Below are positions 26,803 through 36,689 of a stretch of 64,000 nt of DNA, piece after piece. The position numbers were made by a program, and so were the translations under genes. The notes under the pieces are model-generated. The model was not told where the DNA came from and ran no database searches. It worked only from the letters and a program-made list of their open reading frames with translations. The stretch is from contig VGVY01000002.1 of NCBI GenBank assembly GCA_016873835.1, positions 41,267 to 105,266 on the forward strand. The letters are read 5' to 3'. Position 1 is the first letter of the stretch; the number at the start of each line of letters is the position of its first letter. This DNA comes from Ignavibacteria bacterium (GTDB taxonomy: Bacteria > Bacteroidota > Ignavibacteria > Ignavibacteriales > Melioribacteraceae).

Positions 26803-27957
26803 ATGAAAACCATCTTCCATTTGGATATGGATGCTTTCTTTGTCTCAGTTGAAAGAATATTAGACCCGTCATTGGAAGGGAAGCCGGTTATAGTGGGCGG
26901 CGATCCGCACGGCAGAGGAGTAGTGGCTGCGTGCAGTTATGAAGCAAGAAAATTCGGGCTTCATTCCGCAATGCCGATAAGAAATGCGTTCAGACTCTGT
27001 CCGCATGGAGTTTATCTGCATGGTCATCATAAAGAGTATGGTAGGCTTTCGCGTGAGGTAAGGAATCTTCTCGAAAAAAAATTACCGGTAGTTCAGCAGA
27101 CATCTATTGATGAGTTTTATATTGATTACACTGGCTGCGAAAAAATTTATGGTCATCCGGAAAGTTTTGCAAAAACTTTACAGCAAGAAATAAAACAAAA
27201 ACTTTCTCTTCCGTGTTCGATTGGCATCGGCTCGAATAAAAACATTGCAAAGATAGCTTCCGATTTTAAGAAGCCTCAGGGAATTACTTTTGTTCCTCAC
27301 GGAAAAGAAAAAGAATTTCTTGCACCGCTTCCGGTTGAAAGAATTCCCGGCGTGGGAAAAAAAACTTTTCCAGTTTTACGTGCGCGCGGTTTTAGAACTA
27401 TTGGCGATCTGGCAAATTCTTCGCCAGATTATCTTTCAACTTTGTTAGGAAAATTTGGAACTGATCTTTGGGAAAAAGCAAACGGCAGCGGCAATGATCT
27501 TTTTACGCTTGAACATGAAAGAAAAAGCATTTCAAAAGAAACTACTTTTAGCGAAGATATTGTAAGCAAACCTAAAATTGAAGAACATCTTTTTAATCTT
27601 GCCAGCAAAATAGGGCAGCTGCTCAGAAATGAAAACTGGCAGACTTCTACTGTATCAATAAAACTTCGGTATTCCGATTTTATTACTCTCACACGCGCAA
27701 AAACTCTTGAGCGCCCTACTGACGATGACAAAGTTATTTATCAAACTGCCATTGATCTTTTCCGCCGTTCATATACCAGAAGAGTAAGTATAAGACTTAT
27801 TGGAATTCACTTGAGTAATCTCAATCATTTTTTTGAACAAGAATTTTTGTTTGAAGATAGGGAAATACTCCGCAAGAAAATGCTGCGTGCTGTGATGAAA
27901 ATACGCGATAAGTACGGCTTTAGTTCAATTAAGATAGGCAAGTTAGGAAGCGGTTGA
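26803..27957 (+). CDS. dinB: Y-family DNA polymerase IV (DinB)
   Basis: Translesion polymerase of about 384 aa. The start is taken as the ATG at 26803, giving MKTIFHLDMDAFFVSVE; an upstream TTG at 26791 is less likely. Palm motifs HLDMD (Asp8, Asp10) and SIDEFYIDYTG carry the catalytic acids. GIGSNKNIAKIASDFKKPQG, the helix-hairpin-helix (IPGVGKKTFPVL) and the little-finger domain follow. It ends one base before the start of the DnaE N-terminal half, so the two are co-transcribed, like the dinB-dnaE pairs of many Bacteroidetes. Confidence 0.95.
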   Translation: MKTIFHLDMDAFFVSVERILDPSLEGKPVIVGGDPHGRGVVAACSYEARKFGLHSAMPIRNAFRLCPHGVYLHGHHKEYGRLSREVRNLLEKKLPVVQQTSIDEFYIDYTGCEKIYGHPESFAKTLQQEIKQKLSLPCSIGIGSNKNIAKIASDFKKPQGITFVPHGKEKEFLAPLPVERIPGVGKKTFPVLRARGFRTIGDLANSSPDYLSTLLGKFGTDLWEKANGSGNDLFTLEHERKSISKETTFSEDIVSKPKIEEHLFNLASKIGQLLRNENWQTSTVSIKLRYSDFITLTRAKTLERPTDDDKVIYQTAIDLFRRSYTRRVSIRLIGIHLSNLNHFFEQEFLFEDREILRKKMLRAVMKIRDKYGFSSIKIGKLGSG

Positions 27958-27958
27958 T

Positions 27959-29653
27959 ATGTTTACTTTGCATGCACATTCTAATTACTCGCTGCTGGAA
28001 GGAACAATAAGAATTGAAGAACTTGTTTCATTCGCAAAAAAATCCGGAAGCAATTACGCAGCATTAACAGATACAAACGGAATGTATGGGCTTATTCAAT
28101 TTGCAAAAATCTGCGAAGAACAGAATGTAAAGCCGATACTCGGCGCTTTTATTAATGAGCCAAAACAAAAAGCTTGCCTTGCTGATTTAAAGCGGGATAT
28201 TTACGCTTTATTTATTGCCAAAAATAATGAAGGTTATTCGCATCTCTGCAGAATAATTACTTCGCGAAAACTGAAAGAAGATTTTTCACTCGTTCGTTTA
28301 TTCGACGAACCGCTCGAAAATCTTTTTGTGATCACTTCTTCACTTGAACTTTTAGAAAATATTAAAATTGATCCGCTCTTAAGAAAAAATCTTTTTGTTG
28401 GATTGTATGCTACTGAAAAATCGAAAGTTAAAATGCGTGCCCTTTATCAATATGCTAAAGAGAAACAGCTTCAAGTTGTTGCTCTTCATCCGGCATATTT
28501 TTTAATGGCGGATGATTTTGTGCTCAACAAAGTTGTTAGTGCAATTAGAACTAATACAACACTTGATAATCTTGATGCCGATTCAATTGTTGACGAAGAA
28601 TTTTTTTTAAAAACACCGGAAGAGCTATCAAAAGTTTGGAAAGGTTTACCAGAGGCAGTTTGGAACGCAGATAAAATTGCTCAAGCGTGTTCTGTTGATT
28701 TGAAATTGGGCGAATATAAATTTCCGCTCTATCCTCTTCCAAAAGGAGAGAGTGCATTTTCTTTCCTATGGAAAATTTCTTTTGAAGGGCTGTCATTCCG
28801 ATATCAGCCGATAACAGACCATGCAATCAAACGGCTTCAGTATGAATTGGAAGTAATTGAAGAGCTTGGTTACAGCGATTATTTTCTTGTGGTTTGGGAT
28901 ATAATTCGCGAAGCGAAAGCGCGAGGCATTATGCATATTGGCAGAGGTTCGGCAGCAAACAGTCTGGTCTCGTACTGCCTCGGTTTTACAGAAGTTGATC
29001 CGATTTTGCATAACCTCTACTTCGAAAGATTCTTGAACCGCGGCAGAACTTCTCCGCCGGATGTTGATTTGGATTTTTCTTGGAAGGAGCGGGATTCGGT
29101 TATTAAATATGTTTTTGAAAAGTACGGTTATGATAAAGTTGCAATGATTTCAACAACAGTAACTTTTCGCGCCCGCTCTGCATTCAGAGAAGTAGCAAAA
29201 GTATTCGGAATTTCTGAATCTGAAATTTCAAAGTATAGTAAATTTATTCCATGGACTTCGGCGCAAAACCTTCCGAATATATCGGATAAATTTCCGGAAA
29301 CACGCTCGTTCAACTTTCAACAAGAACCTTGGAAAACTGTTGTAAACATTGCAGCAAAGTTATCCGGATTTCCAAGACATTTATCAATTCATCCAAGCGG
29401 AATTGTAATAACAAGAACAAAAATTACGGATTACACCGCACTTGAGTTTGCAAAGAACAAAGGATTAGGTTTAGTGATAACGCAGCCGGATATGTACCCG
29501 ATTGAAGATTTGGGTTTAATTAAAATTGATTTGCTTAGTCAACGCTCGCTCGGAGTGTTAAAACTTGCAATGAAAGAAATAAACTCGATTGCAATTGACT
29601 CCAAGGAAGAAAATCTTGTTAGTATTCCAATTTATCGGTTGAATGTTGGATAA
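27959..29653 (+). CDS. DnaE-type DNA polymerase III alpha, N-terminal half (PHP and palm)
   Basis: A 564-aa protein matching the first half of bacterial DnaE polymerases: a PHP domain (LHAHSNYSLLEGTI, ALTDTNGMYG), the thumb and palm core with GRGSAANSLVSYCLG, the catalytic PDVDLDF (Asp370, Asp372), HPSGIVIT, and the third catalytic aspartate in IKIDLLS (Asp524). It stops about 40 residues later at a clean stop codon, and the missing fingers, helix-hairpin-helix and OB-fold regions are encoded on the other strand at 25034-26716. Together the halves (1124 aa) cover a whole DnaE2-like enzyme. It directly follows dinB. The 217 bases after it hold nothing I recognise. Confidence 0.9.
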   Translation: MFTLHAHSNYSLLEGTIRIEELVSFAKKSGSNYAALTDTNGMYGLIQFAKICEEQNVKPILGAFINEPKQKACLADLKRDIYALFIAKNNEGYSHLCRIITSRKLKEDFSLVRLFDEPLENLFVITSSLELLENIKIDPLLRKNLFVGLYATEKSKVKMRALYQYAKEKQLQVVALHPAYFLMADDFVLNKVVSAIRTNTTLDNLDADSIVDEEFFLKTPEELSKVWKGLPEAVWNADKIAQACSVDLKLGEYKFPLYPLPKGESAFSFLWKISFEGLSFRYQPITDHAIKRLQYELEVIEELGYSDYFLVVWDIIREAKARGIMHIGRGSAANSLVSYCLGFTEVDPILHNLYFERFLNRGRTSPPDVDLDFSWKERDSVIKYVFEKYGYDKVAMISTTVTFRARSAFREVAKVFGISESEISKYSKFIPWTSAQNLPNISDKFPETRSFNFQQEPWKTVVNIAAKLSGFPRHLSIHPSGIVITRTKITDYTALEFAKNKGLGLVITQPDMYPIEDLGLIKIDLLSQRSLGVLKLAMKEINSIAIDSKEENLVSIPIYRLNVG

Positions 29654-29876
29654 TAATAGAAGGAATGACTTGTATAAGATTAGGATTGAGTACAGTAATT
29701 ATTCTGTTAAACATTTTTAATATTTCATTGAAAGGTTTGTTAATCTGAATGATAAATAATAAATTGTTTGCGGAAGGATTGAAATTAATATAAATAGAAC
29801 AACTAAAAAATGATGTGTCAATTTTTAATTATAGATACTGGATTCTAAATACAAACCTTAAAAAATTTTATTGTTT

Positions 29877-31937
29877 ATGAGAAATTTAATAACCTCCATT
29901 CTGTTTATTATAATTACTTGTTTTATAACTACTGATATATCATCTCAAAATTTTCTAAAAACTTCTGGAAAAAACATAATTGATATAAATGGTCAGGAAA
30001 TATTACTCCGTGGAATTGGATTAGGCGGGTGGCTCGTTCCTGAAGGATATATGATTCAGACTTCTTCATTTGCTAATGCAGCTTGGCAGTTCAGAGAAAA
30101 GATTGAACAACTAATTGGGGTTGAAAAAACAAACGAGTTCTTCAAACTTTATAGAGAAAATTTTGTAACTCGAAAAGATATTCAAAAAATAAAAGAGTGG
30201 GGTTTTAATTCAATCCGATTGCCAATGCATTTCAATCTTCTTACACCGCAAGATAAACCATTTCAATATTTAGAAGAAGGATTTGCAATTATAGATAGTC
30301 TTCTTTCTTGGTGCGAAGAAAATAAATTGTACTTGATTCTTGATTTACATGCTGCACCTGGAGGCCAAAGTAAAGATAACATTGCGGATTATAATCCGGC
30401 TTTTCTACCGCTCTGGGAAGATCCGGTTGCGCAGCAAAGAACTATTCATCTATGGCAAACAATTGCTGCACGTTATTCAAATAAAGTATGGATTGGCGGC
30501 TATGATTTAATTAATGAAACAGCTTATAATTTTCCTTCCGGTAATAATCAACCTTTGCGAGATCTTTATATAAGTATTACTAATGCAATTCGACAAGTAG
30601 ACAAGAATCATATAATTTTTATTGAAGGGAATTGGTACGCAACTGATTTTAACAATTTAACTCCTCCGTGGAATAACAACCTGGTTTATAGCTTTCATAA
30701 ATATTGGAATAGCACTGATATCGGTTCAATTAATTATCTTATCAGTTTAAGGAATAATACAAATTGCCCACTATGGCTTGGCGAGTCTGGTGAAAATTCA
30801 AATCAGTGGTTTACCGATGTAATTAAATTAATGGAAAACAACAATATCGGTTGGGCATGGTGGACATTAAAAAAACTTGAAGGAAATAACAGTTTGATGT
30901 ACGTATATAAACCAATAGAGTATGATAATCTTTTAAAATATTGGAACGGACAAGCTTCTAAACCATCGGTCGATTATGCAGTAAATGCTTTAACAAAATT
31001 TGCGCAAAGTCTAAACATTAACAATTGCAAAATTAACGATGGTGTAATTGATGCCATGTTTCGTCAAGTGAAAACTACTGAGACTTTACCATTCAGTAGT
31101 AATTTCATTCCAGGAACAATTTATGCGACAGATTATGATTATGGACAAAATGGATTTGCATATAAAGACAATGATTATCAGAACACTGGAAATAATGGAA
31201 GCTGGAATACTGGTGGTCATTATAGAAATGATGGAGTAGATATTGAAAGATGTTATGATATTCAAACTAATGGATATAATGTTGGCTGGATTAACACTGG
31301 AGAATTTCTTAACTACACAGTAAATGTTCAGCAGTCGGGAATTTATAATTTAACTTTCCGTTATGCAGCAAATGCAAGTAATGGAAAAATTTTAATGAGA
31401 TGGGATGGTCAAAATCTTGGGGATTTAATTGATGTTCCAAACACTGGCGGATGGACTTCATGGAAAAGTATTTCTGTAAACAATATTTCCCTAACAAAAG
31501 GGACTCATACTTTCTCACTTACTTTTTTCTTCGGAGGATTTAATTTGAATTATGTGAAGTTTGATTTAGTTTCTACTGACATAGAAGAAGAAATAATTAA
31601 ACCATCAACTTTTAAATTAGAACAGAACTATCCCAATCCGTTCAATCCTACGACAACAATTCAATTTGTCATTCCGAATCTGATTGATCAGATGAGGAAT
31701 CTTAAAGATTTCTCTCCCGAACAAAATCGGAATCGAAATAAAAATATATGGGTTACGCTAAAAATATATGATATGCTAGGAAAGGAAGTTGCAACATTAG
31801 TAAATGAAGAAAAAAAGCCAGGAACATATAATTGCGAATGGAGAATTGAGAATGGTGAATTATCAAGCGGAATTTATTACTATATGTTAAAAGTCGGCGG
31901 GCAGTCTAAAACCCGTAAGATGATTCTTCTTAAATAA
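29877..31937 (+). CDS. Secreted GH5-type beta-glucanase with CBM6 and T9SS tail
   Basis: A 686-aa exported glycoside hydrolase. The start is taken as the ATG at 29877, giving a normal signal peptide; a TTG at 29871 would add two residues. The GH5 domain (about 30-375) has LRGIGLGGWLVPEGY, IRLPMHFNLL, LDLHAAPGGQ, the acid/base Glu214 in DLINE and the nucleophile Glu303 in WLGESGE, most like exo-beta-1,3-glucanases. A CBM6-type domain follows (NVGWINTGEFLNYTV), then a T9SS tail (LEQNYPNPFNPTTTI). The tail carries an unusual in-frame insertion of about 25 codons. It opens the beta-glucan locus. Confidence 0.92.
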   Translation: MRNLITSILFIIITCFITTDISSQNFLKTSGKNIIDINGQEILLRGIGLGGWLVPEGYMIQTSSFANAAWQFREKIEQLIGVEKTNEFFKLYRENFVTRKDIQKIKEWGFNSIRLPMHFNLLTPQDKPFQYLEEGFAIIDSLLSWCEENKLYLILDLHAAPGGQSKDNIADYNPAFLPLWEDPVAQQRTIHLWQTIAARYSNKVWIGGYDLINETAYNFPSGNNQPLRDLYISITNAIRQVDKNHIIFIEGNWYATDFNNLTPPWNNNLVYSFHKYWNSTDIGSINYLISLRNNTNCPLWLGESGENSNQWFTDVIKLMENNNIGWAWWTLKKLEGNNSLMYVYKPIEYDNLLKYWNGQASKPSVDYAVNALTKFAQSLNINNCKINDGVIDAMFRQVKTTETLPFSSNFIPGTIYATDYDYGQNGFAYKDNDYQNTGNNGSWNTGGHYRNDGVDIERCYDIQTNGYNVGWINTGEFLNYTVNVQQSGIYNLTFRYAANASNGKILMRWDGQNLGDLIDVPNTGGWTSWKSISVNNISLTKGTHTFSLTFFFGGFNLNYVKFDLVSTDIEEEIIKPSTFKLEQNYPNPFNPTTTIQFVIPNLIDQMRNLKDFSPEQNRNRNKNIWVTLKIYDMLGKEVATLVNEEKKPGTYNCEWRIENGELSSGIYYYMLKVGGQSKTRKMILLK
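31668..31745 (+). repeat. Palindrome-rich dispersed repeat inserted in frame in the GH5 T9SS tail
   Basis: Between the IQFVIP and VTLKIYD blocks of the T9SS tail lies extra DNA starting GTCATTCCGAATC. It contains ATCTGAT-TG-ATCAGAT (31678-31693) and AATCTT-A-AAGATT (31699-31711). The pattern CATTCCGA...GAGGAATC resembles a small repeat common in Bacteroidetes and relatives. It adds roughly 25 codons without breaking the frame. Confidence 0.6.
31834..31861 (+). repeat. Four degenerate heptamer repeats in the GH5 T9SS tail
   Basis: The units GCGAATG, GAGAATT, GAGAATG and GTGAATT stand in tandem and encode the linker between PGTYN and LSSGIYYY. The GH2 gene has the complementary heptamer at the same point of its tail (47268-47299). 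Confidence 0.5.
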
Positions 31938-31940
31938 AAA

Positions 31941-34900
31941 TTATTTTAATAAAACCATTTTCTTAACTAATGTAAAACCTTCTGCATTCATTCTGTAGAA
32001 ATAAACTCCACTTGAAACAGACATGTTTGATTCATCCTTACCATCCCAAATAATTTCATAATTGCCGGCATTTTGATATTCATTCACCAAAGTATTCACA
32101 AGTTCTCCAATAGAATTAAAAATTTCGAATTTTGTATTGGAAGATTTTGGCAGTGTATACTTTATTTTAGTTGTCGGATTAAATGGATTTGGGTAATTAT
32201 TGCTTAATGTGAATTCAAATGGAAGTTCATTATAGGATTCTTCAGCGGAACTTGTACCGATTACTTTAAATACTTCAATTTCGTAAATTGAATAACCCCA
32301 CTCGGTTGCTCGTTTAGTACCAAGAATTCTTAAATATCTTGCATTAACAGTTACATCAAATTTTTCAACACCGCCATTTCCATCTGTTCTGTTTACAATA
32401 GTTGTCCAAGCAGAGTTATCATTTGAGAATTCTATTTTATAGTCTTTTGCGTAAGCAGTTTCCCAATAAATTCTTATTTGGTTAAATTCTATTTGTGCAC
32501 CAAAATCAATTTTAATCCATTGTGGATCGGAGAATTGAGAAGACCAACGCGAACCATAATTACCATCTACCGCATAAGCTCCTTGCAATGAAGAATTTTC
32601 AACAGAAGATGTTGTTACACTTTTATTTAAAGCAAGATTGAACGGAGGAGCTTCATAGACTTTAAAAGTTTTGGTTTTGCTGTTGTTCGTTTCAATTGTC
32701 TCCGGGATCGATTTTATATCATCTACAATTGCTTCGACAGTAAAAGAACCAACTGATTCGGCTAACCAATAATTTTTTCCATCGATATCTGCATTTCCTG
32801 AAATAAAAACCATTCCGCATTTCGGAATAGAGTCTGTTAATTCAACGGAGCGAGTTATAGGTTGGCCATTAACCTTGAATAAAACTTCGAGGAAACTAAC
32901 TGGTGATGGACCAACGCCGCGATTTAATACTGTTGCGTAAAATGTAATTTTTTGTCCAGGTAGTGGATACGGAGGAACGATATAAACATTTCCTATTTGA
33001 AGATCTGGTGTTGGAACTTGAGCTCTAATTTCAAAATTTATTTTTACTGGAAGATTATCTGAAGATCCGCCAATCTGTGCCGAATATAAACCCGGATCAA
33101 TTTCATAACTATTACTGCTTTGACTGAAATGATAAAGTTCATTTGGTGTAATTTGAAATGTAACTGTCTTTGTTTCGTTAACATCAAGAAAAACTCTCTT
33201 AAATCCTTTTAACTCTTTTTTTGGTTTAGTAATATAAGATGGATTTTCAGTTAAGTATAATTGAACGACTTCTTCACCAGATCGAGTGCCGGTATTTTTC
33301 ACATCAACACTTACTTCTACAATATTCCCCATGTGTGTGTGATTAGTATTCACTTTGATGTTGCTGTATGAAAAGGTTGTATAACTCAACCCAAATCCAA
33401 ATGGAAATTCTGGAACCAATCCTTTTTCATCAAACCATCTATAACCGCACCCATAATCGTTATCAAAATTAAAATCTGTTATTTCAGTTGGCAATTGTGA
33501 ATCGTTTTTTGGAATTGTAACCGGCAGTCTACCGGCTGGATTGTAATCACCGAACAAAACTTGTGCGATTGCATTACCACCTTCTTGCCCGGGATAAAAA
33601 CCATGAATTAAACCTTCAATGTCATTTATAAATGAATTAACACCACAAATTCCTCCGCTAATTAAAACAACAATAACTTTTTGGTGATATTGAGTTAACA
33701 GATTAATAAATTCTTTTTGTCTTCCCGGTAATTCAATAGAACCATTTGTTCTATCAAAACCTTCTCCTTCTTGCGAAGGATCCAATCCGCCAAAATAAAT
33801 TACTACATCTGCTTGAGTTACGTATTGCATTGCCGTTCCAAGATCACTTGCATATCCGCCGGAAATTTCAACTCCTTTTGCATAAAGAACTTTTTGAGGA
33901 CCAACATAATTTTCAATCCCTTGTTTTGGAGTGACAGTATAAAACGGAGTAACCCAACTGCTTCCGCTGCCATCTGTCTGCATTATTGCAGCATTCGGAC
34001 CTAACACAGCTATTTTGTTAATAGAATTTTTGTTTAGCGGAAGAATATTATTTTGGTTCTTTAACAACACGATACTTTTTTTACCAGCTTCAAGACATAA
34101 TGCTTGATGAGCCGGGCTATTAACATCTGAAGGATTTCCCAACGGCAAGTAATCTAACATCCCAGTCATAATTTTTGTGCGAAGAACACGACGCACTGCT
34201 TCATCAATTACACCTACTGTTACCTTCCCAGTGTTTACTAAATTGAGCAAATCATTTTCATAGTTGTCTGATCCCATACAAATATCTGTTCCAGCTTTAA
34301 TAGCTTTTTCTGAAGTGTGAACAGCACCCCAATCTGATACAACATAAAATGGGAATCCCCATTTTTTTCTGAGTATGGTTGAAAGTAAGTTACTGCTCTC
34401 TGCTGCTTGATCTCCATTAACTCTATTATATGCGCTCATAATAGACATTGCGCCAGCTTCCTGAACAGAGGTTCTAAAATTTAATCCATAATGCTCTAAT
34501 AGATTTCTTTGGGAAATTTTGTAATCGTTGCTATTGCGATTGATTTGTTGATGTTTGCCATTGTAATGTTTGGCAGTAGCGATGATACCAGCAGACTGCA
34601 TTCCTTTTATTACAGATGAATTAATTAAAGCGTTGAGGTAGGGATCCTCGCCACCGCTTTCTGGAGTTCTTCCGTTTCGTGGATCACGAGTCATATCCAT
34701 GGCTGGTCCAAGCGCTTGATGTTTTCCCTTTCCCCTAAATTCTTTACCAAGTGCCACACCAACTTGTTCTGCTAACTCAACATCAAAAGTTGCTGCCATG
34801 CCAATTCCAACTGGAAATGAAGTTGCTAATCCATCTCGAACTCCATGCGGTCCATCAGCCATAACAAAACCGGGTATCTTTAAACGTGTATTATCTGCAG

Positions 34901-35066
34901 TATGCATTGCACCAGCTTTGTAGAGCTGCGAAACCTTTTCTTCTATTGTCATTTGAGAAATTAATTGATTAATTCTTGCTTCAACAGTTTGTGAAAAGGT
35001 TTGATGATTGCAAATAATTGTAAGTAGAATAATAAATATAATGTGTGAAGTATTTCTATTTTTCAT
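31941..35066 (-). CDS. Secreted GH3 beta-glucosidase with CARDB, discoidin and T9SS tail
   Basis: A 1041-aa exported enzyme. Residues 27-600 are a GH3 hydrolase (TIEEKVSQLY, ADGPHGVRDG, AKHYNGKHQ, nucleophile Asp245 in VVSDWG, YPGQEGGNAIAQVLFGD), followed by the Fn3-like GH3 C-terminal domain. A CARDB-like domain (about 690-790), an F5/8 type C (discoidin, CBM32-like) domain (about 800-930) and a T9SS tail (LSNNYPNPFNPTTKI, YFYRMNAEGF) complete it. GH3 enzymes release glucose from beta-gluco-oligosaccharides. It converges with the GH5 gene, whose stop is only three bases away. The 222-base region on its other side is an AT-rich divergent promoter region. Confidence 0.94.
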   Translation of the reverse strand: MKNRNTSHIIFIILLTIICNHQTFSQTVEARINQLISQMTIEEKVSQLYKAGAMHTADNTRLKIPGFVMADGPHGVRDGLATSFPVGIGMAATFDVELAEQVGVALGKEFRGKGKHQALGPAMDMTRDPRNGRTPESGGEDPYLNALINSSVIKGMQSAGIIATAKHYNGKHQQINRNSNDYKISQRNLLEHYGLNFRTSVQEAGAMSIMSAYNRVNGDQAAESSNLLSTILRKKWGFPFYVVSDWGAVHTSEKAIKAGTDICMGSDNYENDLLNLVNTGKVTVGVIDEAVRRVLRTKIMTGMLDYLPLGNPSDVNSPAHQALCLEAGKKSIVLLKNQNNILPLNKNSINKIAVLGPNAAIMQTDGSGSSWVTPFYTVTPKQGIENYVGPQKVLYAKGVEISGGYASDLGTAMQYVTQADVVIYFGGLDPSQEGEGFDRTNGSIELPGRQKEFINLLTQYHQKVIVVLISGGICGVNSFINDIEGLIHGFYPGQEGGNAIAQVLFGDYNPAGRLPVTIPKNDSQLPTEITDFNFDNDYGCGYRWFDEKGLVPEFPFGFGLSYTTFSYSNIKVNTNHTHMGNIVEVSVDVKNTGTRSGEEVVQLYLTENPSYITKPKKELKGFKRVFLDVNETKTVTFQITPNELYHFSQSSNSYEIDPGLYSAQIGGSSDNLPVKINFEIRAQVPTPDLQIGNVYIVPPYPLPGQKITFYATVLNRGVGPSPVSFLEVLFKVNGQPITRSVELTDSIPKCGMVFISGNADIDGKNYWLAESVGSFTVEAIVDDIKSIPETIETNNSKTKTFKVYEAPPFNLALNKSVTTSSVENSSLQGAYAVDGNYGSRWSSQFSDPQWIKIDFGAQIEFNQIRIYWETAYAKDYKIEFSNDNSAWTTIVNRTDGNGGVEKFDVTVNARYLRILGTKRATEWGYSIYEIEVFKVIGTSSAEESYNELPFEFTLSNNYPNPFNPTTKIKYTLPKSSNTKFEIFNSIGELVNTLVNEYQNAGNYEIIWDGKDESNMSVSSGVYFYRMNAEGFTLVKKMVLLK

Positions 35067-35288
35067 AGGAGGCTCTATAAATTCAATATGATTCTATATT
35101 ATAAAAATAAAAGTAAAACAAAATTAGGATTAATACATTGTAAAAAATTTTTATATGATGATTTTTTATAATCTGTTTTGCTGTATTAACTTAATTATCG
35201 ACAAAAATTTTTAGCCGTTATGAAATTTATTTATTTAAAGAGTAAATTTATATTAAGAAATAGTTATCATAATAAATTTCGGTAAAAA

Positions 35289-36689
35289 ATGATTCAAAAT
35301 TATAATCCTCAAAAAATATTTTTATTAACTCTATTATTAATCTTTATCAGCTCGATTTATAGTTGTAGTAAGAACGAAGAAATTTTACAAGAGCACTTTC
35401 AACTATCATTAGAGGAAAAAAATTTTCTCGATACACTTCAATACAAAACATTTCTTTACTTTCTAAATGAAGTTAATTTAGAAAATGGATTAATAAAAGA
35501 TAGAAATACTTCTACTTCTCCTTCATCAATTGCAGTAGTTGGTTTTTCATTTCCAATTTGGGCTATTGGAACTGAAAAAGGCTGGATAACTCGCGAAAAA
35601 GCTGCCGAACTTTCTCTCAAGTCATTAGAATTTTTTTGGAATTCTGAACAAAGCAATGAAAAATTAGCAACTGGTTACAAAGGATTCTACTATCATTTCC
35701 TTAATATGAAGACTGGCAAGAGGTTTTGGAATTGTGAGCTCTCTTCAATTGACAGCGGATTACTATTCTGCGGATTGATTTTTGCAAGGCAATATTATTC
35801 TGGTGATAGTCACTCTGAAAAAAGAATTAGGGATCTGTCAACAAAAATTCTTGAAAGAGCGGAATGGTCTTTCTGGCAGTTACCAGAATCTTCAGAATAT
35901 CCTTATCAAATATCAATGGGTTGGAATGAACAAGGAATTATGAGCACTGGATGGTTCGGTTACACTGAAGCTCTCTTTTTATATGTTCTTGCTGCCGGTT
36001 CTGGTTATCCAAATTACGAAAAAGCATATGAGTCTTGGTTAAACACTTATACTTGGAGAGAACCATATAAAAAAGAATTTGGACATGTTGTATTTCCGCC
36101 TCTGTTTGGGCATCAATATTCCTTTTTGTGGTTGAATCCAAAGGGATTAACAGATAAATATATGAAGAAGAAAGGAATAGACTATTTCGAAAATTCGAAA
36201 CGCGCTGCTTATGTAAATAGAGAATATGCAATTGTAAATCCTAAAAAATGGATTGGTTATGATTCTCTAACCTGGGGATTAAGTGCTTGCGATGGACCAG
36301 AGTCAAAATATAATTACGCTGATAAAATATTTTTTGGTTATGGTGCTCGCGGTACATCGGGTTTAGATTCTACCGAACTTGATGATGGAACAATTACACC
36401 AACAGCTGCCGGCGGTTCAATTCCATTTGCACCAGAAATTTGTATTCCAACCCTTCTAAACTTTTACAAAAAATATGGTAGCAATGGTCTCTGGGGTAAG
36501 TATGGCTTTTTCGATTCATTTAACCCTACATTAAACTGGATTAATAATGATTATCTTGGATTAGATCAAGGACCGATTATAATAATGATAGAAAATTATT
36601 TAAATGGTTTTATTTGGAAATATTTTATGAAAGACCCAATTATTATTAGCGGATTAGATAAACTTGGATTTGAGTATGAAAAAAATTAG
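35289..36689 (+). CDS. Lipoprotein of the glucoamylase-like GH144 family
   Basis: A 466-aa protein with a lipoprotein signal (LIFISSIYSC, lipidated Cys26) and a single alpha/alpha-barrel domain of the glycoamylase-like family (Pfam PF10091), which includes the GH144 endo-beta-1,2-glucanases. Recognisable family segments are the early FLYFLNEVN...GLIKDRNT, GFYYHFLNMKTG, SSIDSGLLFCGL, FGHQYSFLWL, NREYAIVNPK, WGLSACDGP and DDGTITPTAAGGSIPFAPE. Its likely product is beta-1,2-linked oligosaccharide, but the linkage cannot be read from sequence alone. Its end overlaps the start of a paralogue by 14 bases. Confidence 0.86.
   Translation: MIQNYNPQKIFLLTLLLIFISSIYSCSKNEEILQEHFQLSLEEKNFLDTLQYKTFLYFLNEVNLENGLIKDRNTSTSPSSIAVVGFSFPIWAIGTEKGWITREKAAELSLKSLEFFWNSEQSNEKLATGYKGFYYHFLNMKTGKRFWNCELSSIDSGLLFCGLIFARQYYSGDSHSEKRIRDLSTKILERAEWSFWQLPESSEYPYQISMGWNEQGIMSTGWFGYTEALFLYVLAAGSGYPNYEKAYESWLNTYTWREPYKKEFGHVVFPPLFGHQYSFLWLNPKGLTDKYMKKKGIDYFENSKRAAYVNREYAIVNPKKWIGYDSLTWGLSACDGPESKYNYADKIFFGYGARGTSGLDSTELDDGTITPTAAGGSIPFAPEICIPTLLNFYKKYGSNGLWGKYGFFDSFNPTLNWINNDYLGLDQGPIIIMIENYLNGFIWKYFMKDPIIISGLDKLGFEYEKN

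Noticed and set aside
28785..28815. A CATTCCGA stretch inside the DnaE N-terminal half like that in the GH5 repeat insertion
   Set aside because: The encoded residues (EGLSFRYQP) fit the normal DnaE alignment, no palindrome follows, and there is no insertion relative to the family.
29571..29653. Split intein at the end of the DnaE N-terminal half
   Set aside because: The last residues lack the N-terminal Cys and the conserved blocks of inteins, and the C-terminal half lacks an intein C-terminal His-Asn before its extein.
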